From Sphingomonas sp. A2-49 (GTDB lineage Bacteria; Pseudomonadota; Alphaproteobacteria; Sphingomonadales; Sphingomonadaceae): DNA of 39,171 bases. Positions 7,700 to 14,902 of the stretch are shown here, one piece after another. Below the pieces are notes generated by a model. The model ran no database searches. It had not been told where the DNA came from and saw only the letters and a list, made by a program, of their open reading frames with translations. Each line of letters starts with the position of its first letter. Position 1 is the first letter of the stretch. The position numbers and the translations under genes were made by a program. The stretch is from positions 1-39,171 of the forward strand of contig NZ_JAJLPA010000030.1 in the NCBI RefSeq assembly GCF_025548555.1, written 5' to 3'.

Positions 7700-8371
7700 A
7701 TGACCGGATTTTCCAGTTTCGACGCCGCGCAACCGACCATCCTTACCGTGCCGGGCCTTGGCGGCTCCGGCCCCTCTCACTGGCAGACCTTGTGGGAGGA
7801 GGCGCGGCCGGACACCGTTCGCGTCGAACTTGGCATGTGGAACACGCCGCACCGCAATGCCTGGGTGACCAAGCTGGACCAGGCGATCTCTCGCGCCGAA
7901 GCGCCGGTGATCCTCGCCGCGCACAGCCTCGGCTGCCTTGCCGTCGCATGGTGGGCGGAACTGTCGCCGCAACCCTATGGCTGGCCGGTCGCGGGGGCGC
8001 TGCTGGTCGCGCCGGCCGACGTCGACCGGGCGGAGGCGCCGGACGAATTGCGCGCCTTCGCGCCGACACCGCGCACGCCGCTGCCCTTCCCCTCGATCGT
8101 CGTCGCGTCCAGCAACGACCCCTGGATCACGCCCGACCGCGCGCACAGCCTCGCCGCGCAATGGGGCAGCCATTTCGTCGACGCGGGGCCGCAGGGTCAC
8201 ATCAACGCGGCGAGCGGACTCGGATGGTGGCACGACGGTCAGGAACTGCTCGGCCGCGTCATCGCCGCGGGCAGCGACGGCCAGGGCCATGCGCGTCCCC
8301 CCGGCGATGCCCGGTCGATCCTGGCGATCAACGCCACCGATGCGGCGCAGGCGCACTATCTGGGGCGATGA
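7700..8371 (+). CDS. RBBP9/YdeN-type alpha/beta hydrolase
   Basis: A protein of 223 residues of the RBBP9 (DUF1234) serine hydrolase family. Visible elements are the N-terminal strand and loop TVPGLGGSGPSHWQTLWE, the nucleophile elbow AAHSLGC (Ser at about 76), ASSNDPW (Asp at about 140) and GPQGHINAASGLGWW (His at about 167), giving a complete catalytic triad. The natural substrate is unknown for most members. The C-terminal tail of about 30 residues after the fold is longer than usual. The ATG at 7700 is preceded by GGAGGGAG. Its stop lies four bases from the convergent stop of the PIN toxin gene. Confidence 0.9.
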   Translation: MTGFSSFDAAQPTILTVPGLGGSGPSHWQTLWEEARPDTVRVELGMWNTPHRNAWVTKLDQAISRAEAPVILAAHSLGCLAVAWWAELSPQPYGWPVAGALLVAPADVDRAEAPDELRAFAPTPRTPLPFPSIVVASSNDPWITPDRAHSLAAQWGSHFVDAGPQGHINAASGLGWWHDGQELLGRVIAAGSDGQGHARPPGDARSILAINATDAAQAHYLGR

Positions 8372-8375
8372 GCGG

Positions 8376-8783
8376 TCAGGCGGCGGGCGCGAACGGGTTC
8401 ACGACGGTCAGGCGCCCGTCGATGACGAGGCCGTCGTGCATGTCTTCGGAATACAGGATGTCGCATTCGGCGGTCAGCGCCGCGGCCACGATCATGCCGT
8501 CGTAGATGGACAGCCTGTAACGCTCGGCCATGCGTAGACCCAATTGCTGCACTTGCATCGTGAGCGCCACGATCGTCGGGCAACGATCGATCACGGCCTG
8601 AATCGCGTTATGAACCGCCAGCCAGTCCTGTTTCTGCTTGCGGCGGAGCACGTTGGCCAATTCGTTCAACGACTGCGTGCTGACCACGCCGCCCCTGTTC
8701 AAAAGGGCATAGGCGATCTCGCTCCGGGAACCGGGCGTAAAAGCATAAACAAGGATGTTAGAGTCGAAGAACGTCCGGCTCAC
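8376..8783 (-). CDS. PIN domain toxin (VapC-like ribonuclease)
   Basis: A protein of 135 residues with a PIN fold. The acidic active-site residues are present: Asp7 in FFDSNILVYAF, Glu41 in TQSLNELANVL, Asp95 in SIYDGMIVAAAL and Asp114 in LYSEDM. The cysteine, lysine and hydrophobic spacing match VapC-type endoribonucleases of type II toxin-antitoxin systems. Its ATG overlaps the antitoxin stop by four bases (8780-8783), giving tight translational coupling. All catalytic residues are intact, so the toxin is probably functional. RNA target unknown. Confidence 0.9.
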   Translation of the reverse strand: MSRTFFDSNILVYAFTPGSRSEIAYALLNRGGVVSTQSLNELANVLRRKQKQDWLAVHNAIQAVIDRCPTIVALTMQVQQLGLRMAERYRLSIYDGMIVAAALTAECDILYSEDMHDGLVIDGRLTVVNPFAPAA

Positions 8784-9007
8784 CGAGCGTTGGCTTCCTC
8801 ACGATCAAACTTGTAGTCCGGGGGTAAAGGGCGGGCCAGAGCACGCATCCGGGCGATCGCACTATCGCGATCTGCCGGCGATACGGCGACCGTCGTCACG
8901 CTGGCCTTGCTCAACTCCACATCGTCGCCATCGCGCAGGCCCAGCGCCGCCGCGACATCGGCGGGCACCTGCACCACATAGCCATCGGGGGTCCTGGTCA
9001 GTTTCAT
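8780..9007 (-). CDS. AbrB/MazE-like antitoxin
   Basis: A protein of 75 residues. The N-terminal half (MKLTRTPDGYVVQVPADVAAALGLRDGD, residues 1-28, then DVELSKASVTTVAV) is a swapped-hairpin AbrB/SpoVT-type DNA-binding domain. The C-terminal tail (about residues 46-75, Arg/Ala-rich) would wrap the toxin. It precedes the PIN toxin with a four-base overlap, the usual order. A perfect palindrome, CCTATCATAGG, sits at 9017-9027 just upstream of its ATG and is the likely autoregulatory operator. Confidence 0.88.
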   Translation of the reverse strand: MKLTRTPDGYVVQVPADVAAALGLRDGDDVELSKASVTTVAVSPADRDSAIARMRALARPLPPDYKFDREEANAR

Positions 9008-9016
9008 GGCGTCGAC

Positions 9017-9027
9017 CCTATCATAGG
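9017..9027. promoter_or_regulatory. Candidate autoregulatory operator of the AbrB/PIN module
   Basis: CCTATCATAGG is a perfect 11-base palindrome that overlaps the stop codon of the upstream 52-aa gene and lies 10 bases before the antitoxin ATG. On the minus strand it contains TATGAT, a near-consensus -10 hexamer, though no good -35 is seen. Antitoxin binding here would cover the promoter core. No binding data are available from sequence alone. Confidence 0.5.
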
Positions 9028-9179
9028 TCCGAACCGGATGCGAGCGGGTCGTCGGCCGCCGCGGCGGCGCGCCCCCTTGCCGTCGCCGTCTTCATCGCCC
9101 GATACATGCGGACGTTCAGCGCCACGAGCACGATCACCGCCAGTGCGATTATGATCGCCGCCTTGACCGGTCCGCTCAC
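9021..9179 (-). CDS. Small single-helix membrane protein downstream of dxs
   Basis: A protein of 52 residues starting at GTG 9179, which overlaps the dxs stop codon (GTGA, four bases). One transmembrane helix is clear (AAIIIALAVIVLVALNV, about residues 7-23). It is followed by a basic segment (RMYRAMKTATARGR) and an Ala/Asp-rich tail, so the tail probably faces the cytosol. The overlap with dxs and the clean hydrophobic/basic layout support a real gene. Function not recognised. The stop codon lies inside the operator palindrome of the following toxin-antitoxin pair. Confidence 0.6.
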   Translation of the reverse strand: MSGPVKAAIIIALAVIVLVALNVRMYRAMKTATARGRAAAAADDPLASGSDL

Positions 9180-11101
9180 GCGCGCGCGCCCTCGGTCACG
9201 CCCGCGCTGTTGTGCCGCAGCGTCGTCAGGACCGTCTGCACGATATGCTCCGCGTCGAGCCCGGCGTCGGCATATTGCTTCTCGGGCTTGTCCTGGTCCT
9301 GGAAGGTGTCGGGCAGGCGCATCGTGCGCAGCTTGAGGCCGCCGTCGATCAGCCCCTCGTCGCTCGCGAGCGTCAGGACGTGCGCACCGAAACCGCCGAC
9401 CGCGCCCTCCTCGATCGTCACCGCGACCTCGTGGCTCGTCAGCAGGCGACGGATCATCGCCTCGTCGAGCGGCTTGGCGAATCGCAGGTCGGCGACGGTG
9501 GTCGACAGGCCCTTGGCCTCCAGCACCTCCGCCGCCTTCAGCGCCTCTTCCAGCCGGGTGCCGAGCGACAGGATCGCGACCGTCTTGCCCTCGCGCACGA
9601 TGCGGCCCCTGCCGATCTCGAGCCGCTGCGGCACCTCCGGCAAGGCGACGCCGGTGCCCGCGCCGCGCGGATAGCGGACCGCGATCGGGCCGCTGTCGTG
9701 GCACGCGGCGGTGTGCGTCATATGCACCAGCTCGGCCTCGTCCGCCGCCGCCATCACGACGAAATTGGGCAACGTCGCCAGATAGGTGACGTCGAACGAC
9801 CCGGCGTGCGTCGCGCCGTCGGCACCGACCAGCCCCGCCCGGTCGATCGCGAAGCGCACCGGCAGGTTCTGGATCGCGACGTCGTGGACGACCTGGTCGT
9901 AGGCGCGCTGGAGGAAGGTCGAATAGATCGCGCAGAACGGCCGCATGCCCTGCGCGGCGAGGCCGGCGGCGAAGGTGACGGCATGCTGTTCGGCGATGCC
10001 GACGTCGAACGCGCGATCGGGAAACGCCTTGGCGAAGCGGTCGACGCCGGTGCCCGACGGCATCGCCGCGGTGATCGCGACGATCGTCGGATCGCGCTGC
10101 CCTTCCTTCACCAGCTGGTCGCCGAAGACGTTCTGATATTGCGGCGGCCCCGGCGGCGCCTTGGCCTGCGCGCCGGTGATGACGTCGAACTTCTGGACGC
10201 CGTGATATTTGTCCGCCGCCGCCTCGGCCGGGGCATAGCCCTTGCCCTTCTTGGTGACGACATGGACGAGGATCGGCCCCTCCTCCGCATCGCGCACGTT
10301 CTCGAGCACCGGGATCAGATGGTCGAGGTTGTGGCCGTCGATCGGGCCGACGTAATAGAAGCCCAGTTCCTCGAACAGCGTGCCCCCCATCGTCATGCCG
10401 CGGGCGAATTCGTCGGTCTTGCGCGCCGCCTGGTGGAAGGGACGCGGCAGGCGGCGCGCGAACTTCTTCAGAATCTCGCGAACGCCCAGAAATTCCCGGC
10501 TCGACACCATGCGCGACAGGTATGCCGACAGCCCGCCGACCGGCGGCGCGATCGACATGTCGTTGTCGTTGAGGATCACGACCAGCCGGTTGCCCGCCTG
10601 TTCGGCGTTGTTCATCGCCTCGTACGCCATGCCCGCCGACATCGAACCGTCGCCGATCACCGCGATGCCGCGCCCCGGCGTGCCCGCCAGCTTGTTGGCG
10701 ACCGCAAAGCCCAGCGCCGCCGAGATCGAGGTCGAGCTGTGCGCGGCACCGAACGGGTCGTATTCGCTCTCGCTGCGCTTGGTGAAGCCACTTAGGCCGC
10801 CGCCCTGGCGCAGCGTACGGATGCGATCCCGGCGCCCGGTCAGGATCTTGTGCGGATAGCATTGGTGGCCGACGTCCCACACCAGCCGGTCGCGCGGCGT
10901 GTCGAAGACATAGTGGATCGCGGTCGTCAGCTCGACGACGCCGAGCCCGGAGCCCAGATGCCCGCCGGTGGTGCCGACCGCCGAAATCGTTTCATGGCGC
11001 AGCTCGTCGGCAAGCTGGCGGAGCTGTTCGGGCCTTAGTTTTCGAAGCTCTTCCGGAGTCTTGACGGTATCGAGCAACGGCGTGTCGGGTAGTTCGGACA
11101 T
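9176..11101 (-). CDS. dxs: 1-deoxy-D-xylulose-5-phosphate synthase
   Basis: A protein of 641 residues, the usual DXS length. It is a cytosolic thiamine diphosphate enzyme condensing pyruvate and glyceraldehyde 3-phosphate, the first step of the MEP isoprenoid pathway (carotenoids, quinones, hopanoids). Visible motifs are GGHLGSGLGVVELT, WDVGHQCYPHKIL, the ThDP/Mg motif GDGSMSAG (about 150-157) with ILNDNDMSI (about 176-184), GIAEQHAVTFAAGLA with the catalytic Glu, and the C-terminal transketolase domain. It lies 53 bases downstream of the zur gene on the same strand, and a 52-aa membrane protein overlaps its 3' end. Confidence 0.97.
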   Translation of the reverse strand: MSELPDTPLLDTVKTPEELRKLRPEQLRQLADELRHETISAVGTTGGHLGSGLGVVELTTAIHYVFDTPRDRLVWDVGHQCYPHKILTGRRDRIRTLRQGGGLSGFTKRSESEYDPFGAAHSSTSISAALGFAVANKLAGTPGRGIAVIGDGSMSAGMAYEAMNNAEQAGNRLVVILNDNDMSIAPPVGGLSAYLSRMVSSREFLGVREILKKFARRLPRPFHQAARKTDEFARGMTMGGTLFEELGFYYVGPIDGHNLDHLIPVLENVRDAEEGPILVHVVTKKGKGYAPAEAAADKYHGVQKFDVITGAQAKAPPGPPQYQNVFGDQLVKEGQRDPTIVAITAAMPSGTGVDRFAKAFPDRAFDVGIAEQHAVTFAAGLAAQGMRPFCAIYSTFLQRAYDQVVHDVAIQNLPVRFAIDRAGLVGADGATHAGSFDVTYLATLPNFVVMAAADEAELVHMTHTAACHDSGPIAVRYPRGAGTGVALPEVPQRLEIGRGRIVREGKTVAILSLGTRLEEALKAAEVLEAKGLSTTVADLRFAKPLDEAMIRRLLTSHEVAVTIEEGAVGGFGAHVLTLASDEGLIDGGLKLRTMRLPDTFQDQDKPEKQYADAGLDAEHIVQTVLTTLRHNSAGVTEGARA

Positions 11102-11154
11102 TCCGCCCGTCTACGCGGTTGCGGACGGGCTGTCGATTGTCGCCGGTCCGGCGG

Positions 11155-11619
11155 TCAGGCGCAGTCCGCGCACTTGCCGCGCACCTCGATCACGGGACGA
11201 ACCGGAGAGAAACCAGCCGCTTGCGCCGCGTTCCTGACGCCGCGGGTCACGACGTCGTCGTCAAGGTGCACCGTCTGTCCACAGGAATCGCACACCAGGA
11301 AGATGCAGTCGTGCAGGCAATCGGGGTGCGCGTTGGCGACATAGGCGTTCGAGCTTTCGACCTTGCGCGCCAGGTTCGACGCCACGAACACGTCGAGGAT
11401 GCGATAGATGCTGTTCGCGGCAACGCGGCGCCCCTCGCTCTTCGACAGCGCCTCGGCGATGTCATAGGCGCTGGCGGGTTTCGCGAAGCCGGCCAGCGCC
11501 TCGAACACGTTCGCGCGCATCTGCGTCCATTGCTCGCCGGATTTTTCCAGCGTCGCCTGCGCGGCGCGGGTCAGGTCGGCGCCCTGCGGCTCGTGATGAT
11601 CGTGTGCATGGCCTGCCAT
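11155..11619 (-). CDS. zur: Fur family regulator, Zur-like
   Basis: A protein of 154 residues with the Fur fold. A His-rich N-terminus (HAHDHH) precedes the winged helix (about residues 25-85, with ASAYDIAEAL and AANSIYRILDVF). The dimerisation domain contains NAHPDCLHDCIFLVCDSCG. The structural zinc pairs are Cys110/Cys113 and Cys150/Cys153. Sequence style (HDxxHxx..., short wing, 'FxxCDxCG') fits the zinc-uptake regulator Zur better than Fur. It sits 41 bases downstream of a MerC-like membrane protein and upstream of dxs. Zinc-dependent repression of merC is plausible but inferred. Confidence 0.85.
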   Translation of the reverse strand: MAGHAHDHHEPQGADLTRAAQATLEKSGEQWTQMRANVFEALAGFAKPASAYDIAEALSKSEGRRVAANSIYRILDVFVASNLARKVESSNAYVANAHPDCLHDCIFLVCDSCGQTVHLDDDVVTRGVRNAAQAAGFSPVRPVIEVRGKCADCA

Positions 11620-11660
11620 GCCTGCGATCTAGGGCGCCCCCGCCCCCGCGACAAGCCGCG

Positions 11661-12053
11661 TCAGATCACCGCGCGACGGTTGAGGTCGTGGCCGAAGGCG
11701 AGCAGGCCGACGCCGATCACGGTCCACAGCGTTTCCGCCCCGCCGCCACCCTCGTGCGGCAGCGTCATCGCGCCGGCCATGATGCCGAGTCCGAACGCAC
11801 CCATCGACGCGGGCATGACATAGCCATGCTCCATCACCCCGCGCCCCAGCGCGAGCGCGCCGAGCAGGATGGCGATCGACAGGCCGATTTCGTGGAAGAT
11901 CGGGTTGAGCAGCAGCCCACCCGCCGCCGACAGCATCGCCAGCAGCACCGCGCTCGCCAGGCAATGCACCACGCACAGCCCCGACAGCGCGATCGCCGCG
12001 CGGTCGAGCCCGGCCCAGCCGAAGCGGCGCGCAGGGTGAGTCGTATGGGTCAT
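11661..12053 (-). CDS. MerC domain membrane protein
   Basis: A protein of 130 residues with four predicted transmembrane helices. The first helix carries SGLCVVHCLASAVLL, the CxxHC motif typical of the MerC family (Cys27, His30, Cys31). Classical MerC imports Hg(II), but chromosomal MerC-like proteins near zur genes are more likely involved in zinc or another soft metal. No merA, merT or merP is nearby, which speaks against a mercury operon. The conserved HE pair after helix 2 and the C-terminal GHDLNRR tail are visible. The ATG at 12053 follows no strong ribosome binding site. Confidence 0.85.
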   Translation of the reverse strand: MTHTTHPARRFGWAGLDRAAIALSGLCVVHCLASAVLLAMLSAAGGLLLNPIFHEIGLSIAILLGALALGRGVMEHGYVMPASMGAFGLGIMAGAMTLPHEGGGGAETLWTVIGVGLLAFGHDLNRRAVI

Positions 12054-12085
12054 CGGTCGCGATGATCTAGGCGCCGTCGCGGCAG

Positions 12086-12098
12086 GTTACAACATCAC
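12086..12098. promoter_or_regulatory. Weak Zur-box-like sequence upstream of the merC-like gene
   Basis: GTTACAACATCAC lies 33 bases upstream of the merC-like ATG. It is imperfectly palindromic and recalls half of the AT-rich Zur operators (with TGTTATA half sites) known in proteobacteria. With a zur gene directly downstream it is a reasonable candidate, but the match is weak. Confidence 0.25.
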
Positions 12099-12117
12099 AT
12101 TCGATCCGGACGGCGAT

Positions 12118-13092
12118 TTATGGTGTGAGCCGATCGTGATCCGCGCCATCCGCAGCGTCCCGCCCGAACCAGAGCCGGGTGACCAGCCGCGCGCCGTCGG
12201 AGTCGTATGCCGCCAGCTCGGCGCGGGTGAACGGGAAGAAATCGTTGCGGCTGAAATAGGCCTCACTGAGCTCGGCGAAATATTCCGCGGCATTCGTACG
12301 CGCATAGGCATCCGTCACCGATCCGTCGTGCCGCTTCACCTGCCGGTAGAGGCCGCCATCGACCGCGCGACGATAGGCGCGGTCGATATCGAGGCGCTGC
12401 GCGTCGGACAGCGTCCCGTAGAAGGCATGGGTCAGTTCGTGCAGGATCGCGCCGGGCTGCACCCTGGCGTCCTCGACGAACACGCCCGCGTCCGACACCT
12501 CGATCCCGTCCACCATCTCCACCGTCCGGCCATGCGCGACCAGCCATTCGGGGTCGCGGTGGAACATGACGCCCGGCCCGGCATGGTCGTGGACGAAGAT
12601 CGGCGTCCGCCGGATCCGGGCCAGCGCGGCGGCGGGCAAGGCCGCCACCGTCCGGTCGAGCATGCCCGCGATCGTCGCGAGCGCGGCCCGCGCCGGATCC
12701 GCCCGCGGATCGAGCGCGCGGTCGACGAACACCGGCCAGCCCGCGCGGATCGCGACGGGCCGGTAGCGACTGGTGCCGATATAGGTGCCGGTCAGGCCAT
12801 CGCCGATCCGGACCGCCTCGCGGCAACGGCCGGCGGGATCGGCGACCACGAACACATGCCCGGCGAAGGTTTGCAGCGACAGGATACCGCCGGGCGCGAT
12901 ACCGCCCTGCTCGACGCGCCGGCCCTGCGCGTCGATCCAGAACAGCCGCAGCGGCGCCCGCCCCCCGTTCTGGAAGACGTGCCGGACGCCCTGGTCCGCG
13001 GCGTCGCCCTGCCGCGACGCGGGGACGTGGCCACAGTCCGGCGCCGCGGCGGCGAGCGTGGAAAGCAACAGTGCAGCGGCGATCAATGGCAT
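12118..13092 (-). CDS. Secreted protein with VHL beta-like and HExxH metallopeptidase-like domains
   Basis: A protein of 324 residues. A signal peptide (MPLIAAALLLSTLAAAA) ends near residue 17. Residues of about 37-92 (VFQNGGRAPLRLFWID..., ..GIAPGGILSLQTFAGHVFVV) resemble the beta domain of von Hippel-Lindau protein in strand spacing and in the FxN...LxWxDxxG...GxxxxxxTFxGHxxxV pattern. The second half has HELTHAFYG (His218, Glu219, His222), followed about 50 residues later by NAAEYFAELSEAYF with Glu270/Glu274 as third zinc ligand candidates, as in gluzincin-type peptidases. Cys20 and Cys90 might form a disulfide. It is probably periplasmic or secreted. Start: ATG 13092 with GAGGA five bases upstream; the longer open frame lacks a signal peptide. 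Substrate unknown. Confidence 0.75.
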   Translation of the reverse strand: MPLIAAALLLSTLAAAAPDCGHVPASRQGDAADQGVRHVFQNGGRAPLRLFWIDAQGRRVEQGGIAPGGILSLQTFAGHVFVVADPAGRCREAVRIGDGLTGTYIGTSRYRPVAIRAGWPVFVDRALDPRADPARAALATIAGMLDRTVAALPAAALARIRRTPIFVHDHAGPGVMFHRDPEWLVAHGRTVEMVDGIEVSDAGVFVEDARVQPGAILHELTHAFYGTLSDAQRLDIDRAYRRAVDGGLYRQVKRHDGSVTDAYARTNAAEYFAELSEAYFSRNDFFPFTRAELAAYDSDGARLVTRLWFGRDAADGADHDRLTP

Positions 13093-13228
13093 GTCCTCGA
13101 CCCGTTCCGGCGCGATCCTGCACCGGGGATTGCGGCGGTTTCGCGTCCGCGCGCGGTCGGGACGCGGGCATCGCCGGATCCCGCACGCACCGCTGGCCAC
13201 CCCGGTGCAATCGGCGTATGGCGCGCGC

Positions 13229-14278
13229 ATGCTCCAGCCAAGCGCCGCCTTTCTCTCGCGTGCCCGGCCACGCACCGTCGCACGATGGCTGTTCGCCGTC
13301 GCCGCCCTGATCGTCGCGATGGTCGTCGTCGGCGGGATCACCCGGCTCACCGAATCGGGCCTGTCGATCACGCAATGGAAACCGATCAGCGGGATCATCC
13401 CCCCGCTGAACGAGGCGCAATGGCAGGCGGAATTCGCCAATTACCGCCGCATTCCCGAATATGCCGCCTTCAATCAGGGCATGACGCTGGCGGGCTTCAA
13501 GAGCATCTTCTTCTGGGAATATGCGCACCGTCTGCTCGGCCGCGTGATCGGCGCCGCCTTCGCGCTGCCGCTGCTGTGGTTCGCGATCCGGCGCCGGATC
13601 CCGGCGGGATATGGCTGGCGGCTGGTCGCGCTGCTGGCGCTCGGCGGATTGCAGGGGGCGATCGGCTGGTGGATGGTCGCATCGGGCCTGTCGGTGCGGA
13701 CCGACGTCAGCCACGTCCGGCTCGCGGTGCACCTGCTGACCGCGCTGACGATCCTCGCCGGGATCGTGTGGACCGCGCTCGACCTGATCGCGCTGCATCG
13801 CGATCCGCTGGCCTTCCCTGCGCGAATGACCCGCGTCGCGGTCGTCGCGCTGGCGCTGCTGTTCGTGCAGCTCGTCTATGGCGCGTTCACCGCCGGGCTC
13901 GATGCGGGCTATGCCTTCGCCAGCTGGCCGCTGATGGGCGATGCGATCTTTCCCGCGGGCGTGCCGATGGTCGATCCCGGCTGGGCCAATGCGGTCGACA
14001 ATCCGGTGGTCGTGCAGTTCATCCACCGCTGGTGGGCGTTCGCGGCCGCGGCGGGACTGACGTGGCTGGCGGCGCGCGCGACGCGCAGCGGGTCGAAGGC
14101 CGGCTTCTGGGTCGTCGGGCTGGTCACGCTCCAGATCATCCTCGGCATCGCCACGCTGATGAGCGGCGTACAGATCGACATCGCGGTGGCGCATCAGGCG
14201 AACGCCGCCCTGCTGTTGATCGCGACCGTCTTCGCCGCGCATGCCACCGGACGGGCGGACGAACGGTCCGTCCGATAG
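13229..14278 (+). CDS. ctaA: Heme A synthase (COX15/CtaA type)
   Basis: A protein of 349 residues with eight predicted transmembrane helices. It oxidises heme O to heme A for cytochrome aa3-type oxidases in the cytoplasmic membrane. Motifs of the alphaproteobacterial COX15 type are GGITRLTESGLSITQWKP, FFWEYAHRLLGRVIG (heme-ligand His in WEYAHR), HVRLAVHLLTAL, QFIHRWWAF and AVAHQANAALLL. The His residues in helices 2, 4, 6 and 8 of the two half-domains are present. The ATG at 13229 was chosen because family members start shortly before the first helix. It is divergent from the VHL-like gene with 136 bases between. Confidence 0.95.
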   Translation: MLQPSAAFLSRARPRTVARWLFAVAALIVAMVVVGGITRLTESGLSITQWKPISGIIPPLNEAQWQAEFANYRRIPEYAAFNQGMTLAGFKSIFFWEYAHRLLGRVIGAAFALPLLWFAIRRRIPAGYGWRLVALLALGGLQGAIGWWMVASGLSVRTDVSHVRLAVHLLTALTILAGIVWTALDLIALHRDPLAFPARMTRVAVVALALLFVQLVYGAFTAGLDAGYAFASWPLMGDAIFPAGVPMVDPGWANAVDNPVVVQFIHRWWAFAAAAGLTWLAARATRSGSKAGFWVVGLVTLQIILGIATLMSGVQIDIAVAHQANAALLLIATVFAAHATGRADERSVR

Positions 14279-14311
14279 CCCCGCGACGATCATGGTATCA
14301 TTTTACCCGTC

Positions 14312-14330
14312 AGCAAACGCCCGGTTTGCT
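14312..14330. repeat. Inverted repeat between ctaA and rplM
   Basis: AGCAAAC (14312-14318) and GTTTGCT (14324-14330) form a perfect 7-bp stem around GCCCG. The right arm touches TTGACT (14330-14335), the best -35 for rplM. It may be the end of the ctaA transcript or an operator for the ribosomal operon. Confidence 0.5.
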
Positions 14331-14358
14331 TGACTTCGGCCTGCCTTTCGATCATTGC
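14330..14358 (+). promoter_or_regulatory. Candidate rplM-rpsI promoter
   Basis: TTGACT (14330-14335) is a good -35. The -10 is weak: ATCATT/TCATTG 15-16 bases downstream. The site lies about 70 bases before the rplM start and downstream of the ctaA stop, where a ribosomal operon promoter is expected. Confidence 0.35.
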
Positions 14359-14368
14359 GCCGCTCAAT

Positions 14369-14394
14369 CACGCCGTCCTTTCCGGGGCGGCGTG
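14369..14394 (+). promoter_or_regulatory. Hairpin in the rplM 5' leader
   Basis: CACGCCGTCC (14369-14378) pairs with GGGCGGCGTG (14385-14394), including one T-G pair, around a 6-base loop. It is followed by CATCGTTTC rather than a T run, so it is unlikely to be a terminator. It lies 28 bases before the rplM ATG. L13 leaders are autoregulated in some bacteria, so a translational control element is possible. Confidence 0.4.
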
Positions 14395-14422
14395 CATCGT
14401 TTCAAACCGAAAGGTCCACGCC

Positions 14423-14902
14423 ATGAAGGCGCTCATGAAGACCACCAAGTCGGCCAAGCCGCACGAGGTGGAGAAGAAGTGGCACATCATCGACGCCACC
14501 GACCTGGTGGTCGGCCGCACCGCGTCGATTATCGCCAACGTCCTGCGCGGCAAGCACAAGACGTCGTTCACCCCGCACGTCGATTGCGGTGACAACGTCA
14601 TCGTCATCAACGCCGACAAGATCCGCTTCACGTCCAACAAGGCCGAGAAGAAGGTCTATTACAAGCACACCGGCTATGCCGGCGGCATCAAGGGCATCAC
14701 CGCCGCCAAGGTCCTCGAAGGCCGCTTCCCCGAGCGTGTCCTCGAAAAGGCCGTCGAGCGCATGATCCCGCGCGGTCCGCTGGGTCGCGAGCAGATGCGC
14801 AACCTGCGCATCTTCAAGGGCACCGAGCATCCGCACGAAGCTCAGAACCCGGAAGTTCTCGATATCGCGGGCATGAACCGCAAGAACAAGGTGGGCGCGT
14901 AA
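14423..14902 (+). CDS. rplM: 50S ribosomal protein L13
   Basis: A protein of 159 residues, slightly longer than the usual 142-150 because of a short Lys-rich N-terminal extension (MKALMKTTKSAKPHEVEKKW). The core shows WHIIDATDLVVGRTAS, LRGKHKTSFTPHVDCGD and HTGYAGG, and the typical L13 signature MIPRGPLGREQMRNLRIFKG near residue 115. L13 is an early assembly protein of the large subunit. The stop TAA is directly followed by the rpsI ATG, giving the usual rplM-rpsI operon with coupled translation. Confidence 0.98.
   Translation: MKALMKTTKSAKPHEVEKKWHIIDATDLVVGRTASIIANVLRGKHKTSFTPHVDCGDNVIVINADKIRFTSNKAEKKVYYKHTGYAGGIKGITAAKVLEGRFPERVLEKAVERMIPRGPLGREQMRNLRIFKGTEHPHEAQNPEVLDIAGMNRKNKVGA

Noticed and set aside
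9212..10795. Long plus-strand open frame opposite dxs
   Set aside because: Arg/His-rich low-information translation; dxs motifs on the minus strand are complete.
11661..12053. Mercury resistance operon
   Set aside because: Only a MerC-like protein is present; merA, merT, merP and merR are absent and a zur gene is adjacent.
12136..14592. 818-codon plus-strand open frame across the VHL-like gene and ctaA
   Set aside because: It is antisense to one gene and out of frame with ctaA, whose heme-ligand motifs lie in another frame.
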